64,000 nucleotides of DNA, taken from contig OZ252053.1 in NCBI GenBank assembly GCA_965247965.1, positions 5,642,001 through 5,706,000 of the forward strand, written 5' to 3'. Position 1 is the first letter of the stretch. Every line of letters starts with the position of its first letter. This document shows, one piece after another, positions 8,466 to 17,881 of the stretch. Below the pieces are notes generated by a model. That model saw nothing but the letters and a program-made list of their open reading frames with translations. It ran no database searches and had not been told where the DNA came from. Both the position numbers and the translations under genes were made by a program. This DNA is from UBA7328 sp965247965 (GTDB lineage Bacteria > Bacteroidota > Bacteroidia > Chitinophagales > Saprospiraceae).

Positions 8466-9687
8466 TCTATTATTATCATTTGGATGGCTCCTAATGCCTT
8501 CCTGCAATCACAGCCATATGGATCATGCTCATTCAGAACACATGACACCTTCGCACAAAACCACTTTAGTCAGTGTAGAAAACAATATTTCCATTGAGGA
8601 ATGGTCGCTCAAAGCGAGTGATCTGGGCATGGAAGGAGCACATTGGGGCGTCAAGATGGTAGAGCTCGAAGGAGGCAAACAAGACGATGTACACTTGATC
8701 AAAGTCGACAATGGCGCTTTGAAATTTACAGTAATCCCAACAAGAGGGATGAGCATTCACTCCGTGGCATATCAAGATGTTACTCTAGAATGGGATTCCC
8801 CGGTGAAGGAAATGGTGCATCCAAAGTTTATTAGTTTGGAAGACAACGGAGGACTCGGATGGCTAGATGGTTTTAACGAATGGATGGTACGCTGCGGGAT
8901 GGAATTTGCTGGACATCCCGGGATGGACAATGGCCGAATGCTCACATTGCACGGAAAGATCGGAAATATTCCCGCCTCGGAAGTGGAAGTTGTGGTTGAT
9001 GAAGAACCGCCTCACCGCATCCGCATCAGAGGGAAAGTCATTGAAACCTGGTTCAAGGGGCCTAATCTCGAATTGTGGACAGAGATCTCTACGGTTCCAG
9101 GATCAAACAGCTTTCGAATAGACGACGTACTTACAAATAAATCACCATTGGATCAGGAATTTATGGTGATCTACCATGCCAACTTCGGCCCTCCACTGCT
9201 CGAAAATGGAAGCCGCTTGATGGGAACAATAGAGAAGGTAGTACCCTTTGATGACTTTGCTGCATCTGATGTGAATAATTGGGATAGCTATGGCGAACCG
9301 GTTTTAAATCTTCCTGAGCGTGTTTATTGTTTATTTCCCGCTGCTGACAGCGACGGCTATGTGCATTTCCTTTTTCAAAATGCTAATAGGGACAAGGGAG
9401 TAAGTTTCAGCTACCCCAAAGAACAACTTCCATACTTTGCCCAATGGAAGAACCAGGACACCAATGGTCACGTTACCGGCCTCGAACCAAGCACTGGTTT
9501 CCCTCATAATAGAAGCGTGGAAAGGAAGTACGGCAGGGTACCCGTTTTGAAATCGGGAGATAGTCGTCATTTTAGTTTGGAATATACAATTCATACGGAA
9601 AAGGCTGATATTCAGGCAGTTGAGGAGAAGATAAGAGGTTTGACAAACAAGGAGATTGAGATAAGCTCCGTTGTAATAAAGAAATAA
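8449..9687 (+). CDS. DUF4432 aldose-epimerase-like lipoprotein
   Basis: Lipoprotein (signal ends LLMPSC) followed by a His-rich linker and a galactose-mutarotase-like beta-sandwich. Recognisable stretches are VIPTRGMSIHSVAYQ, NGGLGWLDGFNEWMVRCGM and YHANFGPPLLENGSR, which I place in the DUF4432 family. The conserved His and Glu residues fit sugar binding or anomer inversion. Family members often sit in sugar-catabolism operons. The gene overlaps the GH32-like gene, and a 30-base spacer separates it from the cytochrome array. Confidence 0.75.
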   Translation: MKLKISLLLSFGWLLMPSCNHSHMDHAHSEHMTPSHKTTLVSVENNISIEEWSLKASDLGMEGAHWGVKMVELEGGKQDDVHLIKVDNGALKFTVIPTRGMSIHSVAYQDVTLEWDSPVKEMVHPKFISLEDNGGLGWLDGFNEWMVRCGMEFAGHPGMDNGRMLTLHGKIGNIPASEVEVVVDEEPPHRIRIRGKVIETWFKGPNLELWTEISTVPGSNSFRIDDVLTNKSPLDQEFMVIYHANFGPPLLENGSRLMGTIEKVVPFDDFAASDVNNWDSYGEPVLNLPERVYCLFPAADSDGYVHFLFQNANRDKGVSFSYPKEQLPYFAQWKNQDTNGHVTGLEPSTGFPHNRSVERKYGRVPVLKSGDSRHFSLEYTIHTEKADIQAVEEKIRGLTNKEIEISSVVIKK

Positions 9688-9717
9688 TTATTAATTAGTA
9701 ATTATTGATTATTAGTG

Positions 9718-12700
9718 ATGAATTTGAGTTTGCTAAATAAGAAATGGTTAGTTCCTATAGGAATTTTAGTACTTGTTATAGGGGCCATTGGCTTTTGGCC
9801 AAGTCGGGATCATATTCCGGATTTGCCCAAAAAAGTAGATTTTAACTACCACATCCGCCCAATCCTATCCCAAAACTGTTATGTCTGTCACGGCAACGAT
9901 CCGGGTTCCAGGAAAGCTGGATTGCGTTTAGATAATTTAGAAGGAGCTACGGCAGATCTGGATGGCGGTGGCCGGGCAATTGTCCCCGGAAATTTGAAAA
10001 AAAGCCTTTTAGTTAAACGAATCACATCCAATGATCCCGATTTTCGCATGCCACATCCGGAAGCTAAAAAGACATTAAGTCTTCGGGAAATAGCATTATT
10101 AAAACGCTGGATTAAGCAACGAGCAAAATGGAAAAAGCACTGGGCATTCGTAAAACCAGTGATGCCCCAATTACCATCCTCAATAGAAAATACCTCGGCA
10201 GGAATTGACCATTTGATCCACAGAAGATTGAAAGGTAAAAAACTCGAATCTTCACTACCAGCCGGTAAGAACGCTCTTATCCGACGGGTGTCGTACATTC
10301 TCACAGGATTACCACCGAAACCGGAAGATGTAAAGGCCTTTGTGGCCGATGAATCTGACCTAACCTATGAAAATATGATCGATCAGTATTTAGCCTCTCC
10401 CACCTTCGGAGAGCGATGGGCAAGGCATTGGATGGACTTGGTACGATACGGAGAATCCATGGGCCATGAAGGCGATTTTAACATCAGCCATCCGTTTGAA
10501 TATAGGGATTATCTCATCCGAGCTTTCAACCAAGATGTACCGTATGATCTCTTTGTAAAAGAGCATTTGGCTGGAGATATACTTGAAAATCCTCGGGTCA
10601 ATCCTAAGAAAGGATTTAACGAATCCCAGATCGGTACTGGATACTTTTATTTAGGCTCTGGCAAACATGGACCTGTGGATACAAAATTGGAGGAATCAGA
10701 CAAGATTGAGAATGTAATCGACGTGACCTCCAAGACATTCCAGGCATTGACCGTAGCGTGTGCGCGCTGCCATGACCACAAATTTGATCCAATCCCGACG
10801 GCGGATTACTACTCTATGTACGGCATCATTGAGAGCTCAAGATTAGTACCTAAACCTGCCCGTAAACCTGTGGATCAAACAGCTAAGGTTAAAGAATTAA
10901 AAGCATTAAAAGCGCAGATCAAAGAGAATATAGGTAACCAACTCCTCGTAAAAGCCGAGGGCGAATTGGATCAAGATGTATCTGATATAAAGGGCTGGGT
11001 AGCCAATCTGGTGGCGAACGGTAAAGAGAACAAAGATACGACGGTACGGCTGCTCGTTGATTTCGACAAAGAAAATTGGGACGGTTGGTATACTGACGGA
11101 ATCGCTTTTGGAGAAGGTCCGGTACAGAGAAATCCATCAATTGATCAGAAATCTGATGAGGTGACAACAGTCATGACTGGATTTGCAAGTAGCAGAACAT
11201 ATTCTACTGGACTTCAAGGAGTTTTACATTCTCCAAATTTTGTGATCGAACACGATACAATTGCCATACGCGCTCGCGGTAGCCGTGGACTTATTCGAAT
11301 TATTATTGACAATTTCCATGTTATACAAGATCCATTGTGGATTGATTTAGAAGCTAGGGTCCATCATAATGAATGGCGCATCTATAAACTTGGAATCGGA
11401 TTGGCAAAAGGACATAAGGCATACCTTGAGATCGTACCTGGTAGTTTTGTAAGCCACATTTACAGTATCAATCCTGAAGATTACATCGATGTGGAATATG
11501 CTGTGGCATACTCGGGTGATCAAACAATGTTCAGCAAACTTCCAAAGGGCGAACGAAACAATCCATTCGTAGAGGGTAACCAACCGGTTGATAAGAGGGG
11601 TCGGCCAATCATCAAAGGTTACAAGCGTAAAATCCCCCCTCAGAAACGACTTAGCCCAGCTTTGTCGAAGATGTTGAATTCGTCTCATACAAAGGATCTA
11701 ACAAAGCGATATAATCAAATCGCCAAGGAATTGTACGATCCAACACACTTCATAGGTTTGACTGAGGGAGATGAGATCTACAGTTCGATCTTCACCCGCG
11801 GAAGTCATCTCAATAGCACGAAAGAAAAGATGCCACACCAGTTTTTCAGTGCTGTTGAGGCTGGGCCAGATCCTTTCCCACAAAATGGCAGCGGAAGGTT
11901 GGCTTGGGCAGAATCAGTGGTCGATCCCAATAACCCACTTACTGCACGAGTAATGGTCAATCGAATCTGGCACCACCTCTTTGGGCGAGGAATTGTCGAA
12001 ACGGTAGATAATTTTGGCCTGCAAGGCAAATTACCTACTCATCCTGATTTGTTGGATTTTTTGGCGATCCGCTTCCTAGAAGATGGATGGTCAATAAAAA
12101 GAATGATCAAAAATGTCTTGCTAACGGAGGCATTTCAGCGCTCAACTGCGGCCCATGATGATAGTAAATTGGTAGATCCTGACAACTACCATCTCCATCA
12201 TTTTCCCGTGCGTCGCCTGGAAGCCGAGGCTATAAGAGACGGTATTCTTGCGGTTTCTGGTTGCCTTGATTCTCAAATGTATGGAGAAGGCGTACCAGTG
12301 TATCTGAGCGCATTTATGATAAATAGTAGAGCCAGGGATGTCTTCTCAGGTCCCATCGACAGTTATGGTCGAAGAAGTATTTATAGAACCGTGCGCCGCA
12401 ATTTGATTCCCGAAATGATGCTGGTTTTCGATATGCCAGTTCCATTTTCAACTTTCGGTCGGAGAAATACGACTAATGTACCTGCTCAGTCGTTAATGCT
12501 TTTAAACAATCCTTTTGTGCACGAACAATCGCAATATTGGGCTGAAAATCTTTTGGGTGCGCAAGGGCTTTCAACAAAAGAAAGAATTAGCGATATTTAC
12601 ATGCGCGCTTTTTCGCGTGAACCGTTTGACGAAGAGATGGAAGAGGCACTTTTTTTCTTGAAAGGTCAGGCGAAAAAGTACGACGGAACTTTTGATGAAT

Positions 12701-12777
12701 TAAAGTATGATACCCGACTATGGAAGGATTATTGTCATACGGTTATTAATTTTAAGGAGTTTATACATTTATTGTAA
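9718..12777 (+). CDS. PSCyt1-DUF1549-DUF1553 dihaem protein, array copy 1
   Basis: Exported, membrane-anchored c-type cytochrome protein of unknown reaction. One N-terminal membrane segment is followed by a planctomycete cytochrome domain (CYVCHG at about residues 54-59). DUF1549/PSCyt2 follows, with LTGLPPKPEDVKAF, GERWARHWMDLVRYGE and a second haem motif CARCHDHKFDPI (about 348). A strand-rich region comes next (about 440-620), then DUF1553/PSD1 (NPLTARVMVNRIWHHLFGRG, FPVRRLEAEAIRDGIL). ATG 9718 is chosen over the adjacent GTG 9715. It is the first of five paralogues and is paired with the DUF1501 gene downstream. A repeat begins at its stop codon. Confidence 0.85.
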   Translation: MNLSLLNKKWLVPIGILVLVIGAIGFWPSRDHIPDLPKKVDFNYHIRPILSQNCYVCHGNDPGSRKAGLRLDNLEGATADLDGGGRAIVPGNLKKSLLVKRITSNDPDFRMPHPEAKKTLSLREIALLKRWIKQRAKWKKHWAFVKPVMPQLPSSIENTSAGIDHLIHRRLKGKKLESSLPAGKNALIRRVSYILTGLPPKPEDVKAFVADESDLTYENMIDQYLASPTFGERWARHWMDLVRYGESMGHEGDFNISHPFEYRDYLIRAFNQDVPYDLFVKEHLAGDILENPRVNPKKGFNESQIGTGYFYLGSGKHGPVDTKLEESDKIENVIDVTSKTFQALTVACARCHDHKFDPIPTADYYSMYGIIESSRLVPKPARKPVDQTAKVKELKALKAQIKENIGNQLLVKAEGELDQDVSDIKGWVANLVANGKENKDTTVRLLVDFDKENWDGWYTDGIAFGEGPVQRNPSIDQKSDEVTTVMTGFASSRTYSTGLQGVLHSPNFVIEHDTIAIRARGSRGLIRIIIDNFHVIQDPLWIDLEARVHHNEWRIYKLGIGLAKGHKAYLEIVPGSFVSHIYSINPEDYIDVEYAVAYSGDQTMFSKLPKGERNNPFVEGNQPVDKRGRPIIKGYKRKIPPQKRLSPALSKMLNSSHTKDLTKRYNQIAKELYDPTHFIGLTEGDEIYSSIFTRGSHLNSTKEKMPHQFFSAVEAGPDPFPQNGSGRLAWAESVVDPNNPLTARVMVNRIWHHLFGRGIVETVDNFGLQGKLPTHPDLLDFLAIRFLEDGWSIKRMIKNVLLTEAFQRSTAAHDDSKLVDPDNYHLHHFPVRRLEAEAIRDGILAVSGCLDSQMYGEGVPVYLSAFMINSRARDVFSGPIDSYGRRSIYRTVRRNLIPEMMLVFDMPVPFSTFGRRNTTNVPAQSLMLLNNPFVHEQSQYWAENLLGAQGLSTKERISDIYMRAFSREPFDEEMEEALFFLKGQAKKYDGTFDELKYDTRLWKDYCHTVINFKEFIHLL

Positions 12778-13017
12778 CGGCGAACGGCCTACGGTGGACG
12801 GTAGACGGTTCGCACAGTGGCATGAAGAAATCGCAGGAAAATGAATTGCAGTAAGTGGCAAATTGTGTTTGCGAATAATACTGGATTAAGTTCATAGATA
12901 TGAAAAATGCAATAGAAATAGACAGCCTGAGAGTATTTTTTACCGGTATGAAATGTTATGAGAGGTCATTCCGTTGGCCGTCTGCCGTCTGCCGGTGTCA
13001 AGTGGCAAATCAACAAT
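12778..13017. repeat. Repeat-bounded spacer between array genes
   Basis: This spacer closely matches 17635-17881. At its left, directly after the TAA, lies CGGCGAACGGCCTACGGTGG. At its right (12971-12996) lies the opposite orientation, CCGTTGGCCGTCTGCCGTCT. The middle 150 bases contain no gene. The two ends form an interrupted inverted repeat, and the whole spacer seems to have been copied along with the flanking genes. Confidence 0.6.
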
Positions 13018-14487
13018 ATGAATGACCAAAAGTTTCACAAGCACCATCACACTTGCACCCACCCCCTCTCCCGCCGAGAAATGCTAACCAGGCTACGCAA
13101 CGGCTTTGGTTCCGTGGCTGTGCTCGGCATGACGGGAAGTTTACCTTTCGGCCAAAAGTTGATGGCGGTAGGCTCACGAAACCCGGTTGGAACTGCTAAG
13201 AATCCGCATTTCACCCCTAAGGCAAAGAGCATCATTTTCCTCTATATGGATGGCGGTGTTTCTCAAGTCGACTCCTTTGATCCTAAGCCTCGGTTGACCA
13301 AAGAAAATGGGACGAAGCCATACAAAAAATTTAAAGTAGATGCTACTCAATTCAACGAGATTGGGACACTGATGAAAAGCCCGTGGGATTTCAAACAATA
13401 CGGCGAAAGCGGAATGTGGTTCAGTGATTTGTTTCCCCATATCGCCACTTGTGCGGACGACATTGCTATGATCAATTCCATGTATTCCGAGTTTCCAGAG
13501 CACACCAATGCAAACTACTATTTGCACACGGGAATTGGCGTTCAAGGTCGACCAAGTATGGGCGCTTGGGTGACGTATGGCTTAGGAAATGAAACTGAAA
13601 ATCTGCCGGCTTACGTCGTACTCAATGGCGGTCTGACTCCTCCGGGTGGATTGGACAATTTTACGAACGGCTTCCTGCCTGCGACTTACCAGGCATCTGT
13701 ACTAATAGCGAAAGAGCAACCGCTCGCAAATATTGTTCCGCTCGAAAAGCAAAAAGGGATACAGTCTGACAAACTACGGCTCATGCAACAAATGGACAAT
13801 GGTTTGCTGGGAAGGTTGGGAAGTGTAGATCAGATTGAATCCACTATAGAAAATTACGAATTGGCATTTCGGATGCAATCTTCGGTACCTGAAATGGCAG
13901 ATCTTTCGGGCGAAACAGAAGCTACAAAACAACTATACGGGCTTGATTCTGACGACAAACACTGCCGCGGATATGCTGCACAATGTCTGCTTGCAAGGAG
14001 ACTTGTTGAACGTGGTGTACGCTTTATCGAATTGACCTGCCCGAATTGCGGTTACGATCGCTGGGATCAGCATGGACGCCTCAAAGAAGGTCATGCAGCC
14101 AATGCACATGCCGTGGATCAACCGATTGCCGGTCTTATAAAGGATTTGAAATCAAGGGGCTTATTGGATGAAACTTTGATCATCTTCTCAGGAGAGTTTG
14201 GCCGAACACCTTTCTCTCAAACGGGCAAGGCGCCCGGAAGAGACCACAATCCTCAGGCATTCAGTGCATGGTGGGCAGGAGCAGGAATTAAAGGCGGCAC
14301 CGTTTATGGCAAAACAGACGAATACGGCTACCGTGCCGTAGAAAACCGGACAAGCATTCACGATATGCACGCCACCATGTTACATCTATTGGGTGTCGAT
14401 CACATGCAACAGACATTCCGATTTGGCGGCAGGGATATTCGATTGACGGACGTGCATGGACACTTGATTGAGGGGATATTGGCCTAA
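13018..14487 (+). CDS. DUF1501 Tat-exported protein, array copy 1
   Basis: Alkaline-phosphatase/sulfatase-fold protein of the DUF1501 family. ATG 13018 is chosen because it matches the starts of the paralogues (the frame opens at 12958 inside the repeat). The N-terminus has a twin-arginine signal (SRREML, Arg19-Arg20) and a hydrophobic stretch, so it is folded before export. Probable metal or substrate motifs are FLYMDGGVSQVDSFDP, FSGEFGRTPF, GRDHNPQAFSAWW and HATMLHLLGVDH. The genomic partner is almost always a PSCyt1/DUF1553 protein, as here. The reaction is unknown. Confidence 0.85.
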   Translation: MNDQKFHKHHHTCTHPLSRREMLTRLRNGFGSVAVLGMTGSLPFGQKLMAVGSRNPVGTAKNPHFTPKAKSIIFLYMDGGVSQVDSFDPKPRLTKENGTKPYKKFKVDATQFNEIGTLMKSPWDFKQYGESGMWFSDLFPHIATCADDIAMINSMYSEFPEHTNANYYLHTGIGVQGRPSMGAWVTYGLGNETENLPAYVVLNGGLTPPGGLDNFTNGFLPATYQASVLIAKEQPLANIVPLEKQKGIQSDKLRLMQQMDNGLLGRLGSVDQIESTIENYELAFRMQSSVPEMADLSGETEATKQLYGLDSDDKHCRGYAAQCLLARRLVERGVRFIELTCPNCGYDRWDQHGRLKEGHAANAHAVDQPIAGLIKDLKSRGLLDETLIIFSGEFGRTPFSQTGKAPGRDHNPQAFSAWWAGAGIKGGTVYGKTDEYGYRAVENRTSIHDMHATMLHLLGVDHMQQTFRFGGRDIRLTDVHGHLIEGILA

Positions 14488-14492
14488 TGGGC

Positions 14493-14510
14493 GACCCAAA
14501 TTTTTGGGTC
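14493..14510 (+). terminator. Hairpin after DUF1501 copy 1
   Basis: GACCCAAA and TTTGGGTC form an 8-bp stem with a 2-base loop starting 6 bases after the stop codon, followed by TTCTCG. It is a plausible weak terminator. A nearly identical copy follows DUF1501 copy 2. Confidence 0.45.
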
Positions 14511-14580
14511 TTCTCGATGCGGAGTTTATCTTAATAAATTAAAGTCATGATCTGTCGACAATAAATGTTGAACTCTACAT

Positions 14581-17500
14581 ATGATATCCTCATTTCACAT
14601 AAAACAAAAAAAATGGTCAATTCTCCCCGGTGCCATCCTACTCGTCCTCATTTCTACCGGTTTCTGGCCAAAGAGCAATAATAATCTCAATCTTCCTGAA
14701 AAAGTAGATTTTAATTATCACATCCGTCCTATTCTTTCGCAAAATTGTTATGTCTGCCATGGTAACGATCCGGGTTCCAGGGAAGCTGGATTGCGCTTGG
14801 ACAATTTAGAAGATGCTACCGCAGAACTGGAAGGTGGCGGACGTGCTATCGTTCCCGGAAATTTGAAAAAAAGCCTTTTGGTTAAACGAATCACATCCAA
14901 TGATCCTGATTTTCGAATGCCGCATCCGGAAGCTAAAAAGACATTGAGCCTTCGGGAAATAGTATTATTAAAACGCTGGATTAAGCAAGGAGCGAAATGG
15001 AAAAAGCACTGGGCATTCGTAAAACCAGTGATGCCCCAATTACCATCCTCTATTGAAAATACCTCATCGGGAATCGATCACTTGATCAAAACAGAATTAA
15101 AAAACAAAAAGCTGGAATCTTCATCTCCTGCGGGTAAGAATGCCCTGATCAGAAGAGCGTCGTACATACTCACGGGATTACCACCGAAACCGGAGGATGT
15201 AAAAGCCTTTGTAGCAGACGAGTCTGACCAAGCCTATGAAAACATGGTGGATCAATACCTGGCATCGCCCGCATTCGGAGAGCGATGGGCAAGGCACTGG
15301 ATGGACTTAGTGCGCTATGGAGAAACTATGGGCCACGAAGGAGATTTTAACATCAGCCATCCATTTGAGTACCGGGATTACCTGATTCGCGCCTTCAACC
15401 AGGATGTCCCCTACGACCTCTTCGTCAAAGAGCATTTGGCGGGCGATATGCTCGAAAACCCTCGAGCTAATCCAGAAGAGGGATTTAATGAATCGCAAAT
15501 CGGCACGGGCTATTTCTATTTGGGCTCCGGTAAGCACGGCCCGGTCGATCATAAATTGGAAGAATCAGACAAGATCGAAAATGTGATCGACGTGACTTCA
15601 AAGACATTTCAAGCGCTGACAGTAGCTTGTGCCCGTTGTCACGATCATAAGTTTGATCCTATTCCCACAGCAGATTACTACTCGATGTACGGCACAATCG
15701 AGAGTGCGAGATTAGCACCGAAACCCGCTCGAAAGCCAATAGATCAGTTGACTAAGGTCGAAAAACTTAAAAACCTCAAAGCTGAGATCAAGGAAAGCAT
15801 TGGCGACAACCTCCTGATTAAAGCTGAAGGGAAGGCGCCGAATGACATGTCGGCTGTGAACAGATTTGTGGATAAATTGGTCAAAGCGAACGATCAGAGA
15901 ATAGATTCGACCACGCAGCTGCTTGTCGATTTTCGTAAGGGACATTGGGATGGTTGGTATACAGACGGAATAGCATTCGGAGATGGCCCTGTAAGACGCG
16001 AACCAGCCCTTGATCAAAAGTCCGAGAAGGTTACCGAGATCATGAATGGATTCGCGTCGAGCAGAGTGTATTCTACCGGCCTTCAAGGTGTCTTGCATTC
16101 GCCCAACTTCATCATCGAGCACGACACGATTGCCGTACGCGCTCGCGGCGCAAGGGGCACCATTCGACTTATCATCGACAACTTCCACCTCATTCAGAAT
16201 CCTTTATGGACCAATACGGAAGCTAGGGTATACCACACAGAATGGCAAACTTACAAACTGAACGTTGCATTGGCGAAAGGGCACAAAGCGTACCTGCAAT
16301 TCATACCAGGCACGTACATAAATCACATTTACAGCATCAATCCCGAAGACTATATCGACGTGCAATACGCATTGGCGTATTCGGGAAACCAAACCGTTTT
16401 TAGCGAACTTCCTCCTCAACCGAGTAATATCCCTTTTGTGGAAACGGATAGTACCATACTGCGAAGCTTAACGATGTATGACAAGCATGGCAGTGTATCA
16501 CGACGCAAATTAAGCCGGGATTTGGCCAAAAACATAAACGCACCTAAGACGATAGAACTTGTTAAAAAATACAATCAAATAGCTCGTGAGCTGTACGATC
16601 CTACACACTTCATAGGAATGACCGAAGGCGATGCTATCTATAGCCCGATCTTCATACGCGGAAGCCATCAAAGCGTTAGTGAGGAAAAGATGCCGCATCA
16701 ATTTTTCAGCGCAATTGAGGCTGGGCCTCATCCTTTTCCGCAAAATGGTAGTGGCAGATTGGCTTGGGCTGAGTCGATTGTCGATCCCGATAACCCACTA
16801 ACTGCACGGGTAATGGCCAACCGAATCTGGCACCACATCTTCGGGCGGGGTATTGTGGAAACTGTCGATAATTTTGGCCTGCAGGGCAAATTGCCTACTC
16901 ATCCTGAACTACTTGATTTCCTGGCATTACAATTTATCCAGGACGGTTGGTCAATTAAAAAAATGATTAAACAGATCATGCTAAGCGAGACGTTCAAGCG
17001 ATCCACAGAAGCGATCGAGTCAAGCGTTGAGAAAGATCCAGACAACTACTTCCTGCACCACTTTCCGGTTCGCCGTCTAGAGGCCGAAGCGATACGTGAC
17101 GGAATTTTAGCTGTTTCAGGCTGTCTCGATAACGAGATGTACGGCGAAGGCTTGCCTGTTTATTTATCAGAATTTATGACTGGAAGGGGAAGGCCGAGAG
17201 TTTCAGGGCCGTTGGACAGTTATGGACGCCGCAGTATTTACAGAACAGTCCGCCGTAACTTCATTCCCGAGATGATGCTGGCGTTCGACATGCCGGTTCC
17301 GTTTTCGACATTTGGCCGTCGCAATACCACCAATGTGCCGGCCCAATCGTTGACTTTGTTAAATGATCCGTTTATACACGAGCAATCTCATTATTGGGCT
17401 GAAAATCTCCTGGCATCAGGGGGACTTTCAATAAAGGAAAAAATTAGCGGAATTTATATGCGCGCTTTTTCGCGTGAGCCATACGAAGAGGAAATGCAAA

Positions 17501-17634
17501 AAGCGATTTCCTTTCTCGAAGGTCAGGCGGAAAAGTATAATGGAACTTTTGATGAATTAAAAGATGATACCCGACTATGGAAGGATTATTGCCATGCGGT
17601 TATTAATTTTAAGGAGTTTATACATCTGCTTTAG
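14581..17634 (+). CDS. PSCyt1-DUF1549-DUF1553 dihaem protein, array copy 2
   Basis: Second paralogue (1017 residues), with the same membrane segment, CYVCHG haem site, DUF1549 with CARCHDHKFDPI, middle strand-rich domain and DUF1553 as copy 1. The first about 560 bases are almost identical to copy 3 (19457 onward). The two then diverge and become nearly identical again from 15446 to about 16200, at a constant offset of 4876 bases. This shows recent duplication or conversion of a 4.9-kb unit. The stop codon TAG is immediately followed by the heptamer-type repeat. Confidence 0.85.
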   Translation: MISSFHIKQKKWSILPGAILLVLISTGFWPKSNNNLNLPEKVDFNYHIRPILSQNCYVCHGNDPGSREAGLRLDNLEDATAELEGGGRAIVPGNLKKSLLVKRITSNDPDFRMPHPEAKKTLSLREIVLLKRWIKQGAKWKKHWAFVKPVMPQLPSSIENTSSGIDHLIKTELKNKKLESSSPAGKNALIRRASYILTGLPPKPEDVKAFVADESDQAYENMVDQYLASPAFGERWARHWMDLVRYGETMGHEGDFNISHPFEYRDYLIRAFNQDVPYDLFVKEHLAGDMLENPRANPEEGFNESQIGTGYFYLGSGKHGPVDHKLEESDKIENVIDVTSKTFQALTVACARCHDHKFDPIPTADYYSMYGTIESARLAPKPARKPIDQLTKVEKLKNLKAEIKESIGDNLLIKAEGKAPNDMSAVNRFVDKLVKANDQRIDSTTQLLVDFRKGHWDGWYTDGIAFGDGPVRREPALDQKSEKVTEIMNGFASSRVYSTGLQGVLHSPNFIIEHDTIAVRARGARGTIRLIIDNFHLIQNPLWTNTEARVYHTEWQTYKLNVALAKGHKAYLQFIPGTYINHIYSINPEDYIDVQYALAYSGNQTVFSELPPQPSNIPFVETDSTILRSLTMYDKHGSVSRRKLSRDLAKNINAPKTIELVKKYNQIARELYDPTHFIGMTEGDAIYSPIFIRGSHQSVSEEKMPHQFFSAIEAGPHPFPQNGSGRLAWAESIVDPDNPLTARVMANRIWHHIFGRGIVETVDNFGLQGKLPTHPELLDFLALQFIQDGWSIKKMIKQIMLSETFKRSTEAIESSVEKDPDNYFLHHFPVRRLEAEAIRDGILAVSGCLDNEMYGEGLPVYLSEFMTGRGRPRVSGPLDSYGRRSIYRTVRRNFIPEMMLAFDMPVPFSTFGRRNTTNVPAQSLTLLNDPFIHEQSHYWAENLLASGGLSIKEKISGIYMRAFSREPYEEEMQKAISFLEGQAEKYNGTFDELKDDTRLWKDYCHAVINFKEFIHLL

Positions 17635-17881
17635 CGGCTGACGGTAGACGGCCCACGGTGGACGGTTCGCACGGTGGTATGAAGAAATCGCAGGAGAATG
17701 AATTGCAGTAAGTGCCAAATAGTGTTTGCGCACACTACTGAATCGAGTTAATAGCTATGAAAAATGCAATAGAAATAAGCAACCCGAGCGTATTTTTTAC
17801 CGGTATGAAATGTTATGACTGGTCATTCCGTTGGCCGTCAACCGTCTGCCGTCTACCGGTGCCAAGTAGTAAATCCACGAT
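17635..17881. repeat. Repeat-bounded spacer, second copy
   Basis: Copy of the 12778-13017 spacer. CGGCTGACGGTAGACGGCCC starts at the stop codon of the upstream gene. The inverted counterpart (CCGTTGGCCGTCAACCGTCT) is at about 17828-17860. No gene is visible between them. Confidence 0.6.
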
